NCBI RefSeq assembly: GCF_023283925.1 | Contig: NZ_JAKIKX010000001.1 | Coordinates: 806,001 to 870,000 of the forward strand | Direction of reading: 5' to 3' | Source of the DNA: Shewanella marisflavi | Lineage (GTDB): Bacteria; Pseudomonadota; Gammaproteobacteria; Enterobacterales; Shewanellaceae | DNA: 64,000 nucleotides | Part shown: positions 1 to 8,847 of the stretch, piece by piece | How positions within the stretch are numbered: the first letter of the stretch is position 1 | How the letters are laid out: the number at the start of each line of letters is the position of its first letter | The notes under the pieces: model-generated | What the model was told of the DNA's origin: nothing | The model's input: only the letters and a program-made list of their open reading frames with translations | Database searches by the model: none | Made by a program: the position numbers and the translations under genes

Positions 1-566
1 GGCTCGTCCAGTAGCAGCATGTCTGGCTTTTCTAGCAGCAGACGGCAGATGGCGACACGGCGACGTTCACCCCCTGAGAGTACCTCAATCTTCTCGTCCC
101 AGTCTGGTAGACGCAGGGCGTTGGCGGCGCGCTCAAGAATGTTGTCAAGGTTATGGGCATCCTGTGCCTGAATGATGGCTTCCAGTTCTCCCTGCTCCTT
201 GGCCAGCGCATCGAAGTCAGCATCAGGCTCGGCGTACAGGGCGTAGACTTCATCGAGACGGGTCAGGGCGTTCTTGGCCTCGCTGACGGCCTCTTCGATG
301 GCTTCGCGCACGGTTTGATTCGGATCTAGCTTAGGCTCCTGAGGCAGGTAACCTATCTTAAGATCTTGCATCGGACGCGCTTCACCCTCAATTTCGGTAT
401 CGATACCGGCCATGATGCGCAGTAAGGTGGATTTACCCGAGCCGTTGAGGCCCAAGACACCAATCTTAGCGCCGGGGAAAAAGCTTAAGGAAATATCTTT
501 GAGGATCTGCTTCTTGGGCGGGACTATCTTGCCCACGCGTAGCATGCTGTATACAAACTGAGCCAT
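1..566 (-). CDS. ettA: Energy-dependent translational throttle protein EttA (ABC-F ATPase), 5' part
   Basis: This is the N-terminal part of a soluble ABC-F ATPase; the rest lies beyond base 1. It begins MAQFVYSMLRVGKIVPPKK and closely follows E. coli EttA as I remember it. Visible parts are the first Walker A (GLNGSGKST, about residues 39-47), the region that becomes the arm insertion, the signature LSGGERRRVA and the Walker B ending LLLDEP at the window edge. In E. coli EttA binds the ribosomal E site and gates entry of the first elongation cycle according to the ATP/ADP ratio. The gene has its own upstream region and is transcribed away from glyA. There are no membrane segments, so this is not a transporter. 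Identification is firm; only about 188 residues are seen. Confidence 0.95.
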   Translation of the reverse strand, partial: MAQFVYSMLRVGKIVPPKKQILKDISLSFFPGAKIGVLGLNGSGKSTLLRIMAGIDTEIEGEARPMQDLKIGYLPQEPKLDPNQTVREAIEEAVSEAKNALTRLDEVYALYAEPDADFDALAKEQGELEAIIQAQDAHNLDNILERAANALRLPDWDEKIEVLSGGERRRVAICRLLLEKPDMLLLDE

Positions 567-1182
567 AAAATTTACTCACTGACGAAACAATGGGGGCAAT
601 TCTACTGCAATCGAGTTTGAACTTAAATCGGATTTTTGACGGCTTTAGTACCTGATTCGATGGCGGCAAACTTTTGTTTCGAGCCTCAATGTCGCATTTG
701 TTCATCAGGACGTAATAACACTGCGATTAATGAACTGAGTTCGCGTTTAATTGGCGTTGACTATTCACCACAACTTGGGCCTGAAACTGCGTGGTGAATG
801 AAATAATTGCAGCGGAGCAAGCTGCTGCATAGATACGCATATCGCTTAAGAGAGGTCGATGGCCGCGAGCAAGGCTGTTGGCTGCAACTTTTTGACCATT
901 ACGCAGACGAAATGGCCGTTAGTGACCAGCTTTGTTGTTAAGTTTTTAAAACAGTGTTTTCGTACAAAAGGCTGTAATCGCGCCTTTTTATCCCTCATCA
1001 AAGAGTAATTGTTGCAAAACAAGGCGTCAGTGGCGTTATTTTGCCTTAAGGGCCAATTTGATGAGCATTTCTCAGTCTTAATCGCAACTATTTTCATGTC
1101 GCAAATGCTGGGATTGTGATCGAATGCACTGTAGAATACCGCGCAACCCTACCTTATAAGACTTTCACAGCTGGAGTGACCA
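567..1182. other. Gene-free stretch between ettA and glyA
   Basis: There are 616 bases between the divergent ettA and glyA starts with no convincing gene; the open frames here lack ribosome binding sites and recognisable protein character. The stretch should hold both promoters. A notable element is an inverted repeat with 8-base arms TTCACCAC (764-771) and GTGGTGAA (791-798) around a 19-base loop. I looked for PurR and MetR sites known upstream of E. coli glyA and saw no good match. Confidence 0.6.
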
Positions 1183-2436
1183 ATGCTGAAAAAAGAGATG
1201 AACATCGCTGACTTTGATCCGCAACTGTTTCAAGCGATCCAGGAAGAGACTCGTCGTCAAGAAGAGCACATCGAGCTTATCGCTTCGGAGAACTACACTT
1301 CTCCTCGCGTGATGGAGGCTCAAGGTTCTCAGCTGACCAACAAGTACGCCGAAGGCTATCCTGGCAAGCGTTACTATGGCGGTTGTGAGCATGTTGACAT
1401 CGTTGAAAACCTGGCCATCGAACGTGCCAAGGAACTGTTTGGCGCGACATACGCCAACGTTCAGCCTCACTCCGGCTCACAAGCCAACAGCGCAGTTTAC
1501 ATGGCGCTACTGCAACCAGGCGATACCGTACTGGGTATGAACCTGGCTCACGGTGGTCACCTGACTCACGGCTCTCCAGTTAACTTCTCTGGTAAGCTAT
1601 ACAACATCGTTCCTTACGGTATCGACGAGTCTGGCAAGATAGACTACGATGAGATGGAGCGTCTGGCCCTTGAGCACAAGCCTAAGATGATGATTGGTGG
1701 TTTCTCTGCCTATTCTGGCATCGTCGATTGGGCACGTATGCGTGAAATCGCCGACAAGATTGGTGCTTACCTGTTTGTCGATATGGCCCACGTTGCTGGC
1801 CTGATCGCCGCCGGTGTTTATCCAAACCCAGTGCCACATGCACACGTAGTAACTTCTACTACCCATAAGACCCTAGCTGGTCCTCGCGGCGGTATCATTT
1901 TGTCTGCGGCGAATGACGAAGACCTATACAAGAAGCTGAACTCTGCGGTATTCCCTGGTGGTCAGGGTGGCCCATTGATGCACGTTATCGCCGGTAAGGC
2001 GGTAGCCTTTAAGGAAGCACTGTCTCCTGAGTTCAAGGAATATCAACAGCAAGTCGTTGTGAACGCTAAGGCGATGGCTAACACCTTCATCGAGCGTGGT
2101 TTCGATGTGGTATCTGGCGGCACAGAAAACCACTTGTTCCTGCTGGATCTGATCGCTAAAGATATCACAGGCAAAGATGCTGATGCGGCGCTGGGCCGTG
2201 CCAACATCACGGTAAACAAGAACTCAGTACCTAATGACCCACGCTCACCTTTCGTGACTTCAGGTCTGCGTATCGGTTCTCCAGCCATCACTCGTCGCGG
2301 CTTCAAAGAAGCAGAAGCGGTTGAGCTGACTAACTGGATCTGTGACATTCTTGATGACATCAGCAATGAAGCCACTATCGAGCGCGTGAAGAACCAGGTG
2401 CTTGAATTGTGCGCTAAGTACCCTGTTTACGGTTAA
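1183..2436 (+). CDS. glyA: Serine hydroxymethyltransferase
   Basis: PLP enzyme that interconverts serine plus tetrahydrofolate with glycine plus methylene-tetrahydrofolate, the main cytosolic source of one-carbon units for purines, thymidylate and methionine. The 417 residues equal the E. coli length. The lysine that binds PLP is K229 in the [13 protein letters not shown] segment, and the IASENY motif is near the N terminus. The ATG at 1183 follows a GGAG-type ribosome binding site (CTGGAGTGACC). An internal ATG six codons on (MNIADFD) is possible, but the upstream start is better placed. The gene stands alone and ends in a strong terminator. Highly confident. Confidence 0.98.
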   Translation: MLKKEMNIADFDPQLFQAIQEETRRQEEHIELIASENYTSPRVMEAQGSQLTNKYAEGYPGKRYYGGCEHVDIVENLAIERAKELFGATYANVQPHSGSQANSAVYMALLQPGDTVLGMNLAHGGHLTHGSPVNFSGKLYNIVPYGIDESGKIDYDEMERLALEHKPKMMIGGFSAYSGIVDWARMREIADKIGAYLFVDMAHVAGLIAAGVYPNPVPHAHVVTSTTHKTLAGPRGGIILSAANDEDLYKKLNSAVFPGGQGGPLMHVIAGKAVAFKEALSPEFKEYQQQVVVNAKAMANTFIERGFDVVSGGTENHLFLLDLIAKDITGKDADAALGRANITVNKNSVPNDPRSPFVTSGLRIGSPAITRRGFKEAEAVELTNWICDILDDISNEATIERVKNQVLELCAKYPVYG

Positions 2437-2464
2437 CCTTAAGGGTTAAATCGGGTAAACTTCG

Positions 2465-2505
2465 ATGGCCGCTACTGATGTTAATATTAGTAGCGGCCAT
2501 TTTTG
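2465..2505 (+). terminator. Rho-independent terminator of glyA
   Basis: A stem of about 15 base pairs (ATGGCCGCTACTGAT against ATTAGTAGCGGCCAT, one G-T wobble) with a six-base loop is followed by TTTTTG. It lies 29 bases after the glyA stop and separates glyA from nrdR. Confidence 0.9.
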
Positions 2506-2561
2506 TATCTATTGCAAGGGAAAACTCTCTGAGATACTGATTAGCATTTGCTGGAGGCTCA

Positions 2562-3032
2562 ATGCATTGTCCGTTTTGCAGCGCAACCGACACTAAGGTG
2601 ATCGATTCTCGTCTGGTGGCCGATGGTCATCAAGTACGTCGTCGCCGCGAGTGTCTGCTTTGCCATGAAAGATTTACCACCTTCGAAGGCGCCGAACTGG
2701 TGATGCCCAGAGTGATTAAACAAGACGGTAGTCGCCAACCCTTCGACGAAGATAAGTTACGCGGCGGTATGCTGAGGGCGGTAGAGAAGCGCCCCGTGTC
2801 CATGGATGAGATAGAGCAGGCCCTGAGCAAGATTAAATCGACCCTGAGAGCCACAGGCGAGCGTGAGGTGACCTCTAAGATGATAGGTAACCTGATGATG
2901 GATCATCTGGTGAATCTCGATAAGGTGGCTTATATCCGCTTTGCCTCTGTATACCGCGCTTTCGAAGATGTGTCCGAATTTGGCGAGGCGATTGCCAAGT
3001 TGCAAAACGATAAGGCCAAACCGGCCAAGTAG
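2562..3032 (+). CDS. nrdR: Transcriptional repressor NrdR
   Basis: Nucleotide-sensing repressor of ribonucleotide reductase operons. It has an N-terminal zinc ribbon with cysteines C3, C6, C31 and C34 (MHCPFC and [10 protein letters not shown]) and an ATP-cone domain over about residues 49-139 that reads dATP/ATP levels. At 156 residues it is slightly longer than the usual 149-150, the excess being a lysine-rich C-terminal tail. It starts with a well-placed GGAGG ribosome binding site (TGCTGGAGGCTC). It is first in the riboflavin/nusB cluster, 54 bases before ribD, an arrangement common in gammaproteobacteria. NrdR boxes would be at the nrd genes, which are not in this window. Confidence 0.97.
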   Translation: MHCPFCSATDTKVIDSRLVADGHQVRRRRECLLCHERFTTFEGAELVMPRVIKQDGSRQPFDEDKLRGGMLRAVEKRPVSMDEIEQALSKIKSTLRATGEREVTSKMIGNLMMDHLVNLDKVAYIRFASVYRAFEDVSEFGEAIAKLQNDKAKPAK

Positions 3033-3086
3033 GACAAATGCGTATCTGGGGCTTCCCCCTTTTTCTGACGAGATGGCGAGCGACAC

Positions 3087-4238
3087 ATGGCCTGGTCCAA
3101 ATTTGATTCCCAGATGATGGCGCGCGCCATCCAATTGGCCCGCAAGGGGCAATACACCACAAGCCCCAATCCCAATGTCGGCTGTGTGATAGTACAAGGG
3201 GAAACCCTGGTGGGTGAAGGTTTTCATATCGCCGCTGGTGGTCCCCACGCCGAGGTGCATGCCCTGCGCATGGCAGGTGAAAAAGCTAAAGGTGCCACCG
3301 CCTATGTGACCCTAGAGCCTTGCAGCCATTATGGGCGAACACCGCCCTGCGCCGAGGCGCTGATAAAGGCTCAAGTGGCCCGCGTCGTGGTGGCGGTAAC
3401 CGATCCCAACCCCCAAGTTTCTGGCCGTGGCATCAAGATGCTTGAAGAGGCTGGCATTCAGGTTGAGGTTGGCTTGCAACAAGAAGAGGCCGCCGCTCTC
3501 AACCCTGGTTTCATGAAACGTATGCGTACCGGCCTCCCTTGGGTCAGCATCAAGCTGGCGGCGAGTCTCGACGGCAAGACGGCGCTCTCTAACGGCGTCT
3601 CTAAATGGATAACCGGTCCAGAGGCGCGCCGTGATGTGCAGCGTATGCGTGCCCGTTTTGATGCCGTCGTGACCGGCATAGAGACGGTACTGGCCGATGA
3701 CCCAAGTCTGAATGTTCGCCATCAGGAGCTGGGTGGCTTGGGTGAGCAACTAACCGATGCCGACATTCGTCAACCACTGAGAGTCGTGCTCGATTCCCGC
3801 GCGCGTCTTGGCGCTAAGCCAAAGCTGTTTGACACAGATTCGCCCGTGCTACTGGTGAGCTGCCAGCCCTATCCTGACGCCGTAGTGAGCGCCTGGCCTG
3901 AGCAGGTGAGTCAGTTGCAACTGCCGAGCGATAATGGACAGGTGCCGTTAAACGCGCTGCTGGAACATCTGGGCACTCAGGTCAACAGCGTGATGGTCGA
4001 GGCCGGGGCGACCCTGGCTGGCGCCTTTATGGCACAAGGGCTTGCCGATGAATTGGTGCTGTATCAGGCACCGAAAATCTTAGGTGGCCATGGGCGAAAT
4101 CTATTGGCATTGCCAGACTATACTGAGATGGCGCAGTTGCCTGCCCTAAAGCTTTGCGATGAAAGGCGCGTCGGAGCCGATAGACGTTTTACCTTTCAAT
4201 TGAGTCACAATCATTTACCTAGCGATAAGAGTAGTTAG
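3087..4238 (+). CDS. ribD: Bifunctional riboflavin deaminase/reductase RibD
   Basis: Catalyses the deamination and then the NADPH-dependent side-chain reduction of the pyrimidine intermediate in riboflavin synthesis. The N-terminal deaminase domain (about 1-145) shows the zinc site H54-A-E56 in GGPHAEVHAL and C79/C88 in TLEPCSHYGRTPPC. The reductase domain follows from about residue 150 (SIKLAASLDGKTAL). The length of 383 is normal. The ribosome binding site is weak, so translation may depend partly on read-through from nrdR. The stop codon lies two bases before ribE, implying an operon. No FMN riboswitch was seen upstream. Confidence 0.97.
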   Translation: MAWSKFDSQMMARAIQLARKGQYTTSPNPNVGCVIVQGETLVGEGFHIAAGGPHAEVHALRMAGEKAKGATAYVTLEPCSHYGRTPPCAEALIKAQVARVVVAVTDPNPQVSGRGIKMLEEAGIQVEVGLQQEEAAALNPGFMKRMRTGLPWVSIKLAASLDGKTALSNGVSKWITGPEARRDVQRMRARFDAVVTGIETVLADDPSLNVRHQELGGLGEQLTDADIRQPLRVVLDSRARLGAKPKLFDTDSPVLLVSCQPYPDAVVSAWPEQVSQLQLPSDNGQVPLNALLEHLGTQVNSVMVEAGATLAGAFMAQGLADELVLYQAPKILGGHGRNLLALPDYTEMAQLPALKLCDERRVGADRRFTFQLSHNHLPSDKSS

Positions 4239-4240
4239 TC

Positions 4241-4906
4241 ATGTTTACTGGGATCATTGAGGCTGTAGGCAGCCTGAGAAAAATTGAACGTCGCGGCGAT
4301 GATATTCGCCTGACGGTGGCTAGCGGCAAGCTGGACTTAAGTGACGTTAAGCTGGGCGACAGCATAGCGACCAACGGCGTGTGTCTAACCGTGGTTGAGC
4401 AGATGGCCGATGGCTATGTGGCCGATATTTCTGCCGAAACCGTTGCGCTTACCGGCTTTGCCCACTATCAGGTGGGACAAAAGGTTAACCTGGAAAAGGC
4501 GGTTACCCCCACAACGCGTCTTGGTGGCCATATGGTGAGTGGTCATGTCGATGGTGTGGCTAGCGTGGATGACAGACAGTATCGCGGCAAGGCGATCGAA
4601 TTCTGGCTGACCCCGCCCAAGGGATTGGCACGCTATATCGCCCATAAAGGTTCTATCACCATAGATGGCGTCAGCCTGACAGTAAACGAGGTGGACGGTG
4701 AGCGTTTTCGTTTGACCATAGTGCCCCATACCGCCAGCGAAACGACACTCATCGATCTTAAGGCGGGTGACAGGGTCAATATCGAGGTGGATCTGATCGC
4801 CCGGCATCTGGAGCGCTTGCTAAGTTTTCAGTCGGCAGAGGAAAATCCAGCCAAAAGCTCAGCAGTCACTATGGATCTGTTAGCTCGCTCCGGCTTTTTA
4901 AGATAG
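4241..4906 (+). CDS. ribE: Riboflavin synthase (alpha subunit)
   Basis: Dismutates two 6,7-dimethyl-8-ribityllumazine molecules to riboflavin plus the pyrimidine intermediate, working as a cytosolic trimer. The protein starts with the family hallmark MFTGI and has two tandem lumazine-binding barrels (about 1-95 and 96-195), with GVCLTV in the first and GVSLTV in the second. The length of 221 is typical. It follows ribD by two bases, so coupled translation is likely. E. coli calls this gene ribC; ribE is the more common name elsewhere. Riboflavin supply matters in Shewanella because flavins act as extracellular electron shuttles (family knowledge, not visible here). Confidence 0.97.
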   Translation: MFTGIIEAVGSLRKIERRGDDIRLTVASGKLDLSDVKLGDSIATNGVCLTVVEQMADGYVADISAETVALTGFAHYQVGQKVNLEKAVTPTTRLGGHMVSGHVDGVASVDDRQYRGKAIEFWLTPPKGLARYIAHKGSITIDGVSLTVNEVDGERFRLTIVPHTASETTLIDLKAGDRVNIEVDLIARHLERLLSFQSAEENPAKSSAVTMDLLARSGFLR

Positions 4907-4959
4907 ACGCTGGCAATCCCAGCCAATAGCAGATTAAATAACTCCTACTATAAAAATAT

Positions 4960-4990
4960 TTCAAGGTCTAACAATTCAAGGTCTAACAAT
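4960..4990. repeat. 15-bp tandem duplication carrying the ribBX ribosome binding site
   Basis: The 15-base unit TTCAAGGTCTAACAA occurs twice head to tail (4960-4974 and 4975-4989), the second copy running into the ribBX ATG at 4989. Each copy contains AAGG, so the Shine-Dalgarno-like segment is present at both the proper distance and 15 bases further upstream. Confidence 0.9.
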
Positions 4991-6092
4991 GGCACTACAC
5001 AGTATAGAAGCGATTATCGAAGATATCCGTCTGGGTAAGATGGTTATCTTGATGGATGACGAAGATAGAGAGAACGAAGGCGATTTGATCATGGCCGCCA
5101 ACCTGGTGACGCCCGAGGCGATCAATTTTATGGCCACCTATGGCCGCGGCCTCATCTGTCAGACCATGACCAAGGCCCGCTGCGAGCAGCTTAACCTGCC
5201 GCTGATGGTAACTAACAACAATGCTCAGTTCTCCACTAACTTCACCGTGTCTATCGAGGCGGCTGAAGGTGTGACCACGGGTATCTCTGCCCATGACAGA
5301 GCCGTCACCGTTCAGGCGGCGGTTGCCCGCGACGCTAAGCCATCTGATATCGTGCAGCCAGGGCATATTTTCCCTCTGATGGCCCAAGAGGGCGGAGTAC
5401 TGATCCGCGCTGGTCATACCGAGGCCGGTTGCGACCTGGCTCGTTTGGCTGGTCATGAGCCGTCTGCCGTGATCGTTGAAATCCTTAACGAAGATGGCAC
5501 CATGGCCCGTCGCCCAGATCTTGAGGTGTTTGCCGAGAAGCATGGCCTTAAGATAGGCACCATTGCGGACCTGATTGAATACCGTAACACCAAAGAAACC
5601 ACAGTGGTGCGTGAGGCCAAGTGCAAGCTACCGACTCGTTTCGGTGAGTTTGACATGATCACCTACCGCGACACCATAGATAACCAGTTGCACTATGTGC
5701 TGGTGAAGGGCGAAGTACAGCCTAATGCCTTGGTGCGTGTGCATCTGCAAAACACTTTTAATGATTTGTTGCATTCAGAGCGTGATGAGAAGCGCAGCTG
5801 GCCGCTGGAAAAAGCCATGGCGCGTATTGCTGAAGAAGGCGGCGTGCTAGTAGTACTTGGCCATCAGCAGAGTAACGAAGAGTTGGTTGCTAAGGTAAAA
5901 GCCTTTGAAGCTGAAGATAAGGGCGAGGCGGCAGCGCCAGCTCAGTGGCAGGGCACTTCACGCCAAGTGGGTGTGGGATCGCAGATCCTGGCCGATGTTG
6001 GTGTCACCAGTATGCGTCTGCTCAGCTCGCCTAAGCGTTATCATTCACTATCGGGCTTCGGTTTAGAAGTGACTGAATATATTGCAGAATAA
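4989..6092 (+). CDS. ribB: RibBX: DHBP synthase fused to a degenerate GTP cyclohydrolase II-like domain
   Basis: The N-terminal domain (about 1-205) is 3,4-dihydroxy-2-butanone-4-phosphate synthase, which makes the four-carbon riboflavin precursor from ribulose 5-phosphate. Visible motifs are [11 protein letters not shown] (23-33) and [14 protein letters not shown] (near 143). The C-terminal half (about 206-367) has the GTP cyclohydrolase II fold signature but lacks its catalytic zinc cysteines: the family segment RVHSEC...CDCG is replaced by [20 protein letters not shown] with no cysteine. This matches the RibBX variant described in Shewanella and other Proteobacteria, so it should not open the GTP ring and a separate ribA is expected elsewhere. 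It is 82 bases after ribE, with a duplicated ribosome binding region. Confidence 0.95.
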   Translation: MALHSIEAIIEDIRLGKMVILMDDEDRENEGDLIMAANLVTPEAINFMATYGRGLICQTMTKARCEQLNLPLMVTNNNAQFSTNFTVSIEAAEGVTTGISAHDRAVTVQAAVARDAKPSDIVQPGHIFPLMAQEGGVLIRAGHTEAGCDLARLAGHEPSAVIVEILNEDGTMARRPDLEVFAEKHGLKIGTIADLIEYRNTKETTVVREAKCKLPTRFGEFDMITYRDTIDNQLHYVLVKGEVQPNALVRVHLQNTFNDLLHSERDEKRSWPLEKAMARIAEEGGVLVVLGHQQSNEELVAKVKAFEAEDKGEAAAPAQWQGTSRQVGVGSQILADVGVTSMRLLSSPKRYHSLSGFGLEVTEYIAE

Positions 6093-6215
6093 TTCACACG
6101 GATAGGATTTCACCTATTTGATATAAATTGCATGGGGATCAACGCCGTAGGCTGTGGTATTATACCGCCTCTTTTTTCCCGTGCCGGGTTTGTTAAGCTA
6201 ATTTAGGTAAGATAA

Positions 6216-6692
6216 ATGAACGTAGTTCAAGGTAATATCGAGTCGAAAAATGCCAAAGTGGCAATCGTGGTATCACGTTTTAACAGCTTTGTGGTTGAGA
6301 GTCTGCTAGAAGGCGCGGTGGATACATTGAAGCGCTTCGGTCAGGTTGCCGATGACAACATTACTGTTGTTCGTGTACCTGGTGCCGTAGAGCTGCCACT
6401 TGCGGCACGTCGTGTTGCAGCAAGCGGTAAATTTGACGGCATCATAGCGCTGGGCGCCGTGATCCGTGGTGGTACGCCACACTTTGATTTTGTTGCAGGC
6501 GAATGTAACAAGGGATTGGCTCAGGTAGCGCTTGAGTTCGATCTTCCTGTGTCATTCGGTGTTTTGACCACAGATACCATTGAACAAGCTATCGAGCGTT
6601 CTGGGACTAAAGCAGGTAACAAGGGCGGCGAAGCGGCACTTGGTCTGTTAGAGATGGTCAATGTTCTGCAAGAACTAGAACAGCAGTTGTAA
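6216..6692 (+). CDS. ribH: 6,7-dimethyl-8-ribityllumazine synthase
   Basis: Condenses the pyrimidine diamine with 3,4-dihydroxy-2-butanone 4-phosphate, the penultimate step of riboflavin synthesis, usually as a 60-subunit capsid. F22 in the SRFNSF motif and H89 in [10 protein letters not shown] are the expected substrate-stacking and catalytic residues; the phosphate-binding [11 protein letters not shown] segment lies near the C terminus. The length of 158 is typical. The 123-base gap before it is larger than elsewhere in the cluster and contains TATTAT-like sequence, so it may have its own promoter. It precedes nusB by 14 bases, the classic ribH-nusB pair. Confidence 0.98.
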   Translation: MNVVQGNIESKNAKVAIVVSRFNSFVVESLLEGAVDTLKRFGQVADDNITVVRVPGAVELPLAARRVAASGKFDGIIALGAVIRGGTPHFDFVAGECNKGLAQVALEFDLPVSFGVLTTDTIEQAIERSGTKAGNKGGEAALGLLEMVNVLQELEQQL

Positions 6693-6706
6693 GATTAGGA
6701 ACCAAA

Positions 6707-7111
6707 ATGAAACCTTCAGAGCGCCGTAAAGCCCGTCGTTTAGCGGTACAAGCTATCTATTCATGGCAGCTAAGCGGTAATAATGTTGCCGATGTGGAGC
6801 ATGAATTTCTCACCGAGCAGAAGATCGATGGTGTCGACGTTAGCTATTTCCGTGAATTGCTATCAGGCACCACGACTAAATCGGCTCAGTTGGATGAGTT
6901 GATTATCCCTCACCTCGAGCGCCCATTCGATGAGGTTTCGCCTATCGAGAAAGCAGTGCTGCGCATTGCTGCCTATGAGCTGACTTTCCGTAAGGATGTG
7001 CCTTACAAGGTGGCGATTAACGAGGCGATTGAACTAGCTAAGGCCTTCGGGGCTGAAGATGGTCACAAGTTCGTTAACGGCATTCTCGACAAGATAGTCG
7101 CTAAAAAGTGA
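6707..7111 (+). CDS. nusB: Transcription antitermination factor NusB
   Basis: Small RNA-binding protein that, with NusE (ribosomal protein S10), binds boxA RNA and prevents early termination in rRNA operons. The N terminus [22 protein letters not shown] is the arginine-rich helix of the family, and [14 protein letters not shown] and KFVNGILDK are conserved C-terminal segments. The length of 134 is typical (E. coli 139). It is cotranscribed with ribH and ends in a terminator immediately downstream. Confidence 0.98.
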   Translation: MKPSERRKARRLAVQAIYSWQLSGNNVADVEHEFLTEQKIDGVDVSYFRELLSGTTTKSAQLDELIIPHLERPFDEVSPIEKAVLRIAAYELTFRKDVPYKVAINEAIELAKAFGAEDGHKFVNGILDKIVAKK

Positions 7112-7118
7112 TACAGTA

Positions 7119-7146
7119 AACGGCGTCCCAGGATGCCGTTTTTTAT
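7119..7146 (+). terminator. Rho-independent terminator after nusB
   Basis: Stem AACGGCGTC against GATGCCGTT (one G-T wobble) with a four-base loop, followed by TTTTTT. It separates the rib-nusB unit from thiL. Confidence 0.85.
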
Positions 7147-7207
7147 GTACAGGTTTAGCCTCGACACCTCCCTCGTCAAAAAGTGTGCTAGCTGATTAAC
7201 CCTTACT

Positions 7208-8179
7208 ATGGTTCTTAAGACTGTGAAAGAGTTTAAACTAATAGATCATTTCTTTGCCAACCTTGGTCAGACCCGCCGGGACGTTCATCTTGGTATTGGT
7301 GATGACTGCGCCCTCGTCCAGCCTGCCGAAAACAAGGCGATAGCCATCTCCTGTGATACCTTGGTTGAAAACGTGCACTTTTATGCAGACATGCCTGCCA
7401 AGGCATTGGGTTATAAGGCGCTGGCGGTTAACCTGTCAGACTTAGCTTCTATGGGGGCTGAGCCCGCCTGGATGACGCTCGCGCTTACCTTGCCCGAGGT
7501 AGATGAGAGCTGGCTCGAGGAGTTTAGCCAGGGGCTTAATGAGGCGGCGGAGTATTATGGCGTTGCGTTAGTGGGTGGCGATACCACTCGCGGCCCTAAG
7601 TCGATCACTATCACGATTAATGGTCAGGTGCCAGAGGGCAAGGCGTTAACCCGAGGCGGTGCCAAGAATGGCGATTGGATCTATGTTACCGGTTCGCTGG
7701 GTGATTCGGCCGTCGGACTGGCTATTTTAGGCGATAAGCTGGCCATTTCGGGCGCGGCGCGGGAGCACTTTATTCAGCGTCACTATTTCCCCACCCCTAG
7801 GGTATTGGCGGGGCAGTCGCTACGGGGCTTGGCCTCAAGCGCCATCGACCTGTCAGATGGCTTTGTTTCAGACATAGGTCATATTCTTAAGCGTTCGGCG
7901 GTGGGCGCCGTGGTGGATGTGAATCGTTTGCCTTTATCGGCCCAGATGCGCGAGTCTCTTGATGAGGCCGAAGCATTGGGTTATGCCCTGACTGGTGGTG
8001 AAGACTACGAGCTATTGTTTACCGTTCCCGAGGCCCAGCGCGGCGCATTGGAAACGGCGCTGGCTCACGCTGGCGTGAGCTTTAGCCAAGTTGGCCAGAT
8101 TGCTACAGGTGATAAGCTGCGCCTTATCAAAGATGGCGAGCCTTACGCACCGACAAATTTTGGTTTTGAGCACTTTTAA
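7208..8179 (+). CDS. thiL: Thiamine-monophosphate kinase
   Basis: Phosphorylates thiamine monophosphate to the active cofactor thiamine diphosphate using ATP. It has the PurM-like fold with HLGIGDDCALV and AVNLSDLASMGAEPAWMTLALTLP near the N terminus, VGGDTTRGP in the middle and TGGEDYELLF near the C terminus. Length is 323 from the ATG at 7208; a GTG at 7223 (giving M-KEFKLIDHFF) fits family N termini about as well, and neither has a clear ribosome binding site. It is followed after two bases by pgpA, the usual gammaproteobacterial pair. Confidence 0.96.
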   Translation: MVLKTVKEFKLIDHFFANLGQTRRDVHLGIGDDCALVQPAENKAIAISCDTLVENVHFYADMPAKALGYKALAVNLSDLASMGAEPAWMTLALTLPEVDESWLEEFSQGLNEAAEYYGVALVGGDTTRGPKSITITINGQVPEGKALTRGGAKNGDWIYVTGSLGDSAVGLAILGDKLAISGAAREHFIQRHYFPTPRVLAGQSLRGLASSAIDLSDGFVSDIGHILKRSAVGAVVDVNRLPLSAQMRESLDEAEALGYALTGGEDYELLFTVPEAQRGALETALAHAGVSFSQVGQIATGDKLRLIKDGEPYAPTNFGFEHF

Positions 8180-8181
8180 GC

Positions 8182-8676
8182 ATGCAGTTATGGTCAACCG
8201 ATCCGGTTCTTAAAAAACTTTCGTTAGCAAATCCTATTCATTTTTTGGCATTGGGATTTGGCTCAGGTCTTGCGGCCAAGGCGCCAGGGACCTTTGGTAC
8301 CTTGGCGGCTTTCCCCCTCTACTTCTTGATGGTAGGACTGCCGCTCAGTTGGTATCTGGGACTGACCCTGCTTTGCGTACTCGCCGGTTTCTACATCTGT
8401 GAAAGGGCGTCTAAAGATATGGGAGTGCATGATCACGGCGCTATTGTCTGGGATGAGGTGGCAGGGCTGCTTATCACCCTCATCGCCGCGCCAGCAGGCT
8501 GGACCTGGTTGGCAGTTGGTTTTGTGCTATTTCGCTTCTTCGATATCCTCAAGCCTTGGCCTATCAAGGTATTGGATGCCAAGGTCCATGGCGGTATCGG
8601 CATTATGATAGACGATGTGCTCGCCGGGGTGTTTGCGTTTTTGTGCTTGCAGGGGATTGTCTATCTGGTTGCATAG
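8182..8676 (+). CDS. pgpA: Phosphatidylglycerophosphatase A
   Basis: Inner-membrane phosphatase that removes phosphate from phosphatidylglycerophosphate to give phosphatidylglycerol. It shows the family segments GSGLAAKAPGTFGTLAAFP (about residues 28-46), the acidic motif IVWDEVAGLL and RFFDILKPWPIK, and several hydrophobic membrane segments. The length of 164 is normal. It is translationally coupled to thiL, starting two bases after its stop, and is followed by a terminator-like hairpin. Confidence 0.96.
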   Translation: MQLWSTDPVLKKLSLANPIHFLALGFGSGLAAKAPGTFGTLAAFPLYFLMVGLPLSWYLGLTLLCVLAGFYICERASKDMGVHDHGAIVWDEVAGLLITLIAAPAGWTWLAVGFVLFRFFDILKPWPIKVLDAKVHGGIGIMIDDVLAGVFAFLCLQGIVYLVA

Positions 8677-8711
8677 TGATTGGCTTGCCCAATTGTCATT
8701 GAGTTCAAATT

Positions 8712-8758
8712 AAATCCCGTGTGTCGAAGACCAGAGTGTCAAGACAATCGGGATTTTT
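8712..8758 (+). terminator. Probable terminator after pgpA
   Basis: Outer stem AAATCCCG (8712-8719) against CGGGATTT (8749-8756) encloses a smaller TGTC/GACA stem and is followed by a T-rich run (TTTTTGTTTTT). The long loop makes it less certain than the other terminators in this window. Confidence 0.6.
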
Positions 8759-8847
8759 GTTTTTAGCACAGCAGGGAAAATTTGATTTGTTGTGGGGCAT
8801 AAATATATGCTCAGTTTTAGTTGCTGTCAGGCAAGAGGAGACAGGTT

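Noticed and set aside
846..1097. An 83-codon minus-strand open frame in the ettA-glyA gap
   Set aside because: No ribosome binding site, unnatural amino-acid mix rich in Cys/Asn/Lys and no family likeness; probably chance.
3087..6215. FMN riboswitch near the riboflavin genes
   Set aside because: I looked upstream of ribD, ribBX and ribH for the conserved RFN helices and saw none; the gaps are too short or lack the conserved bases.
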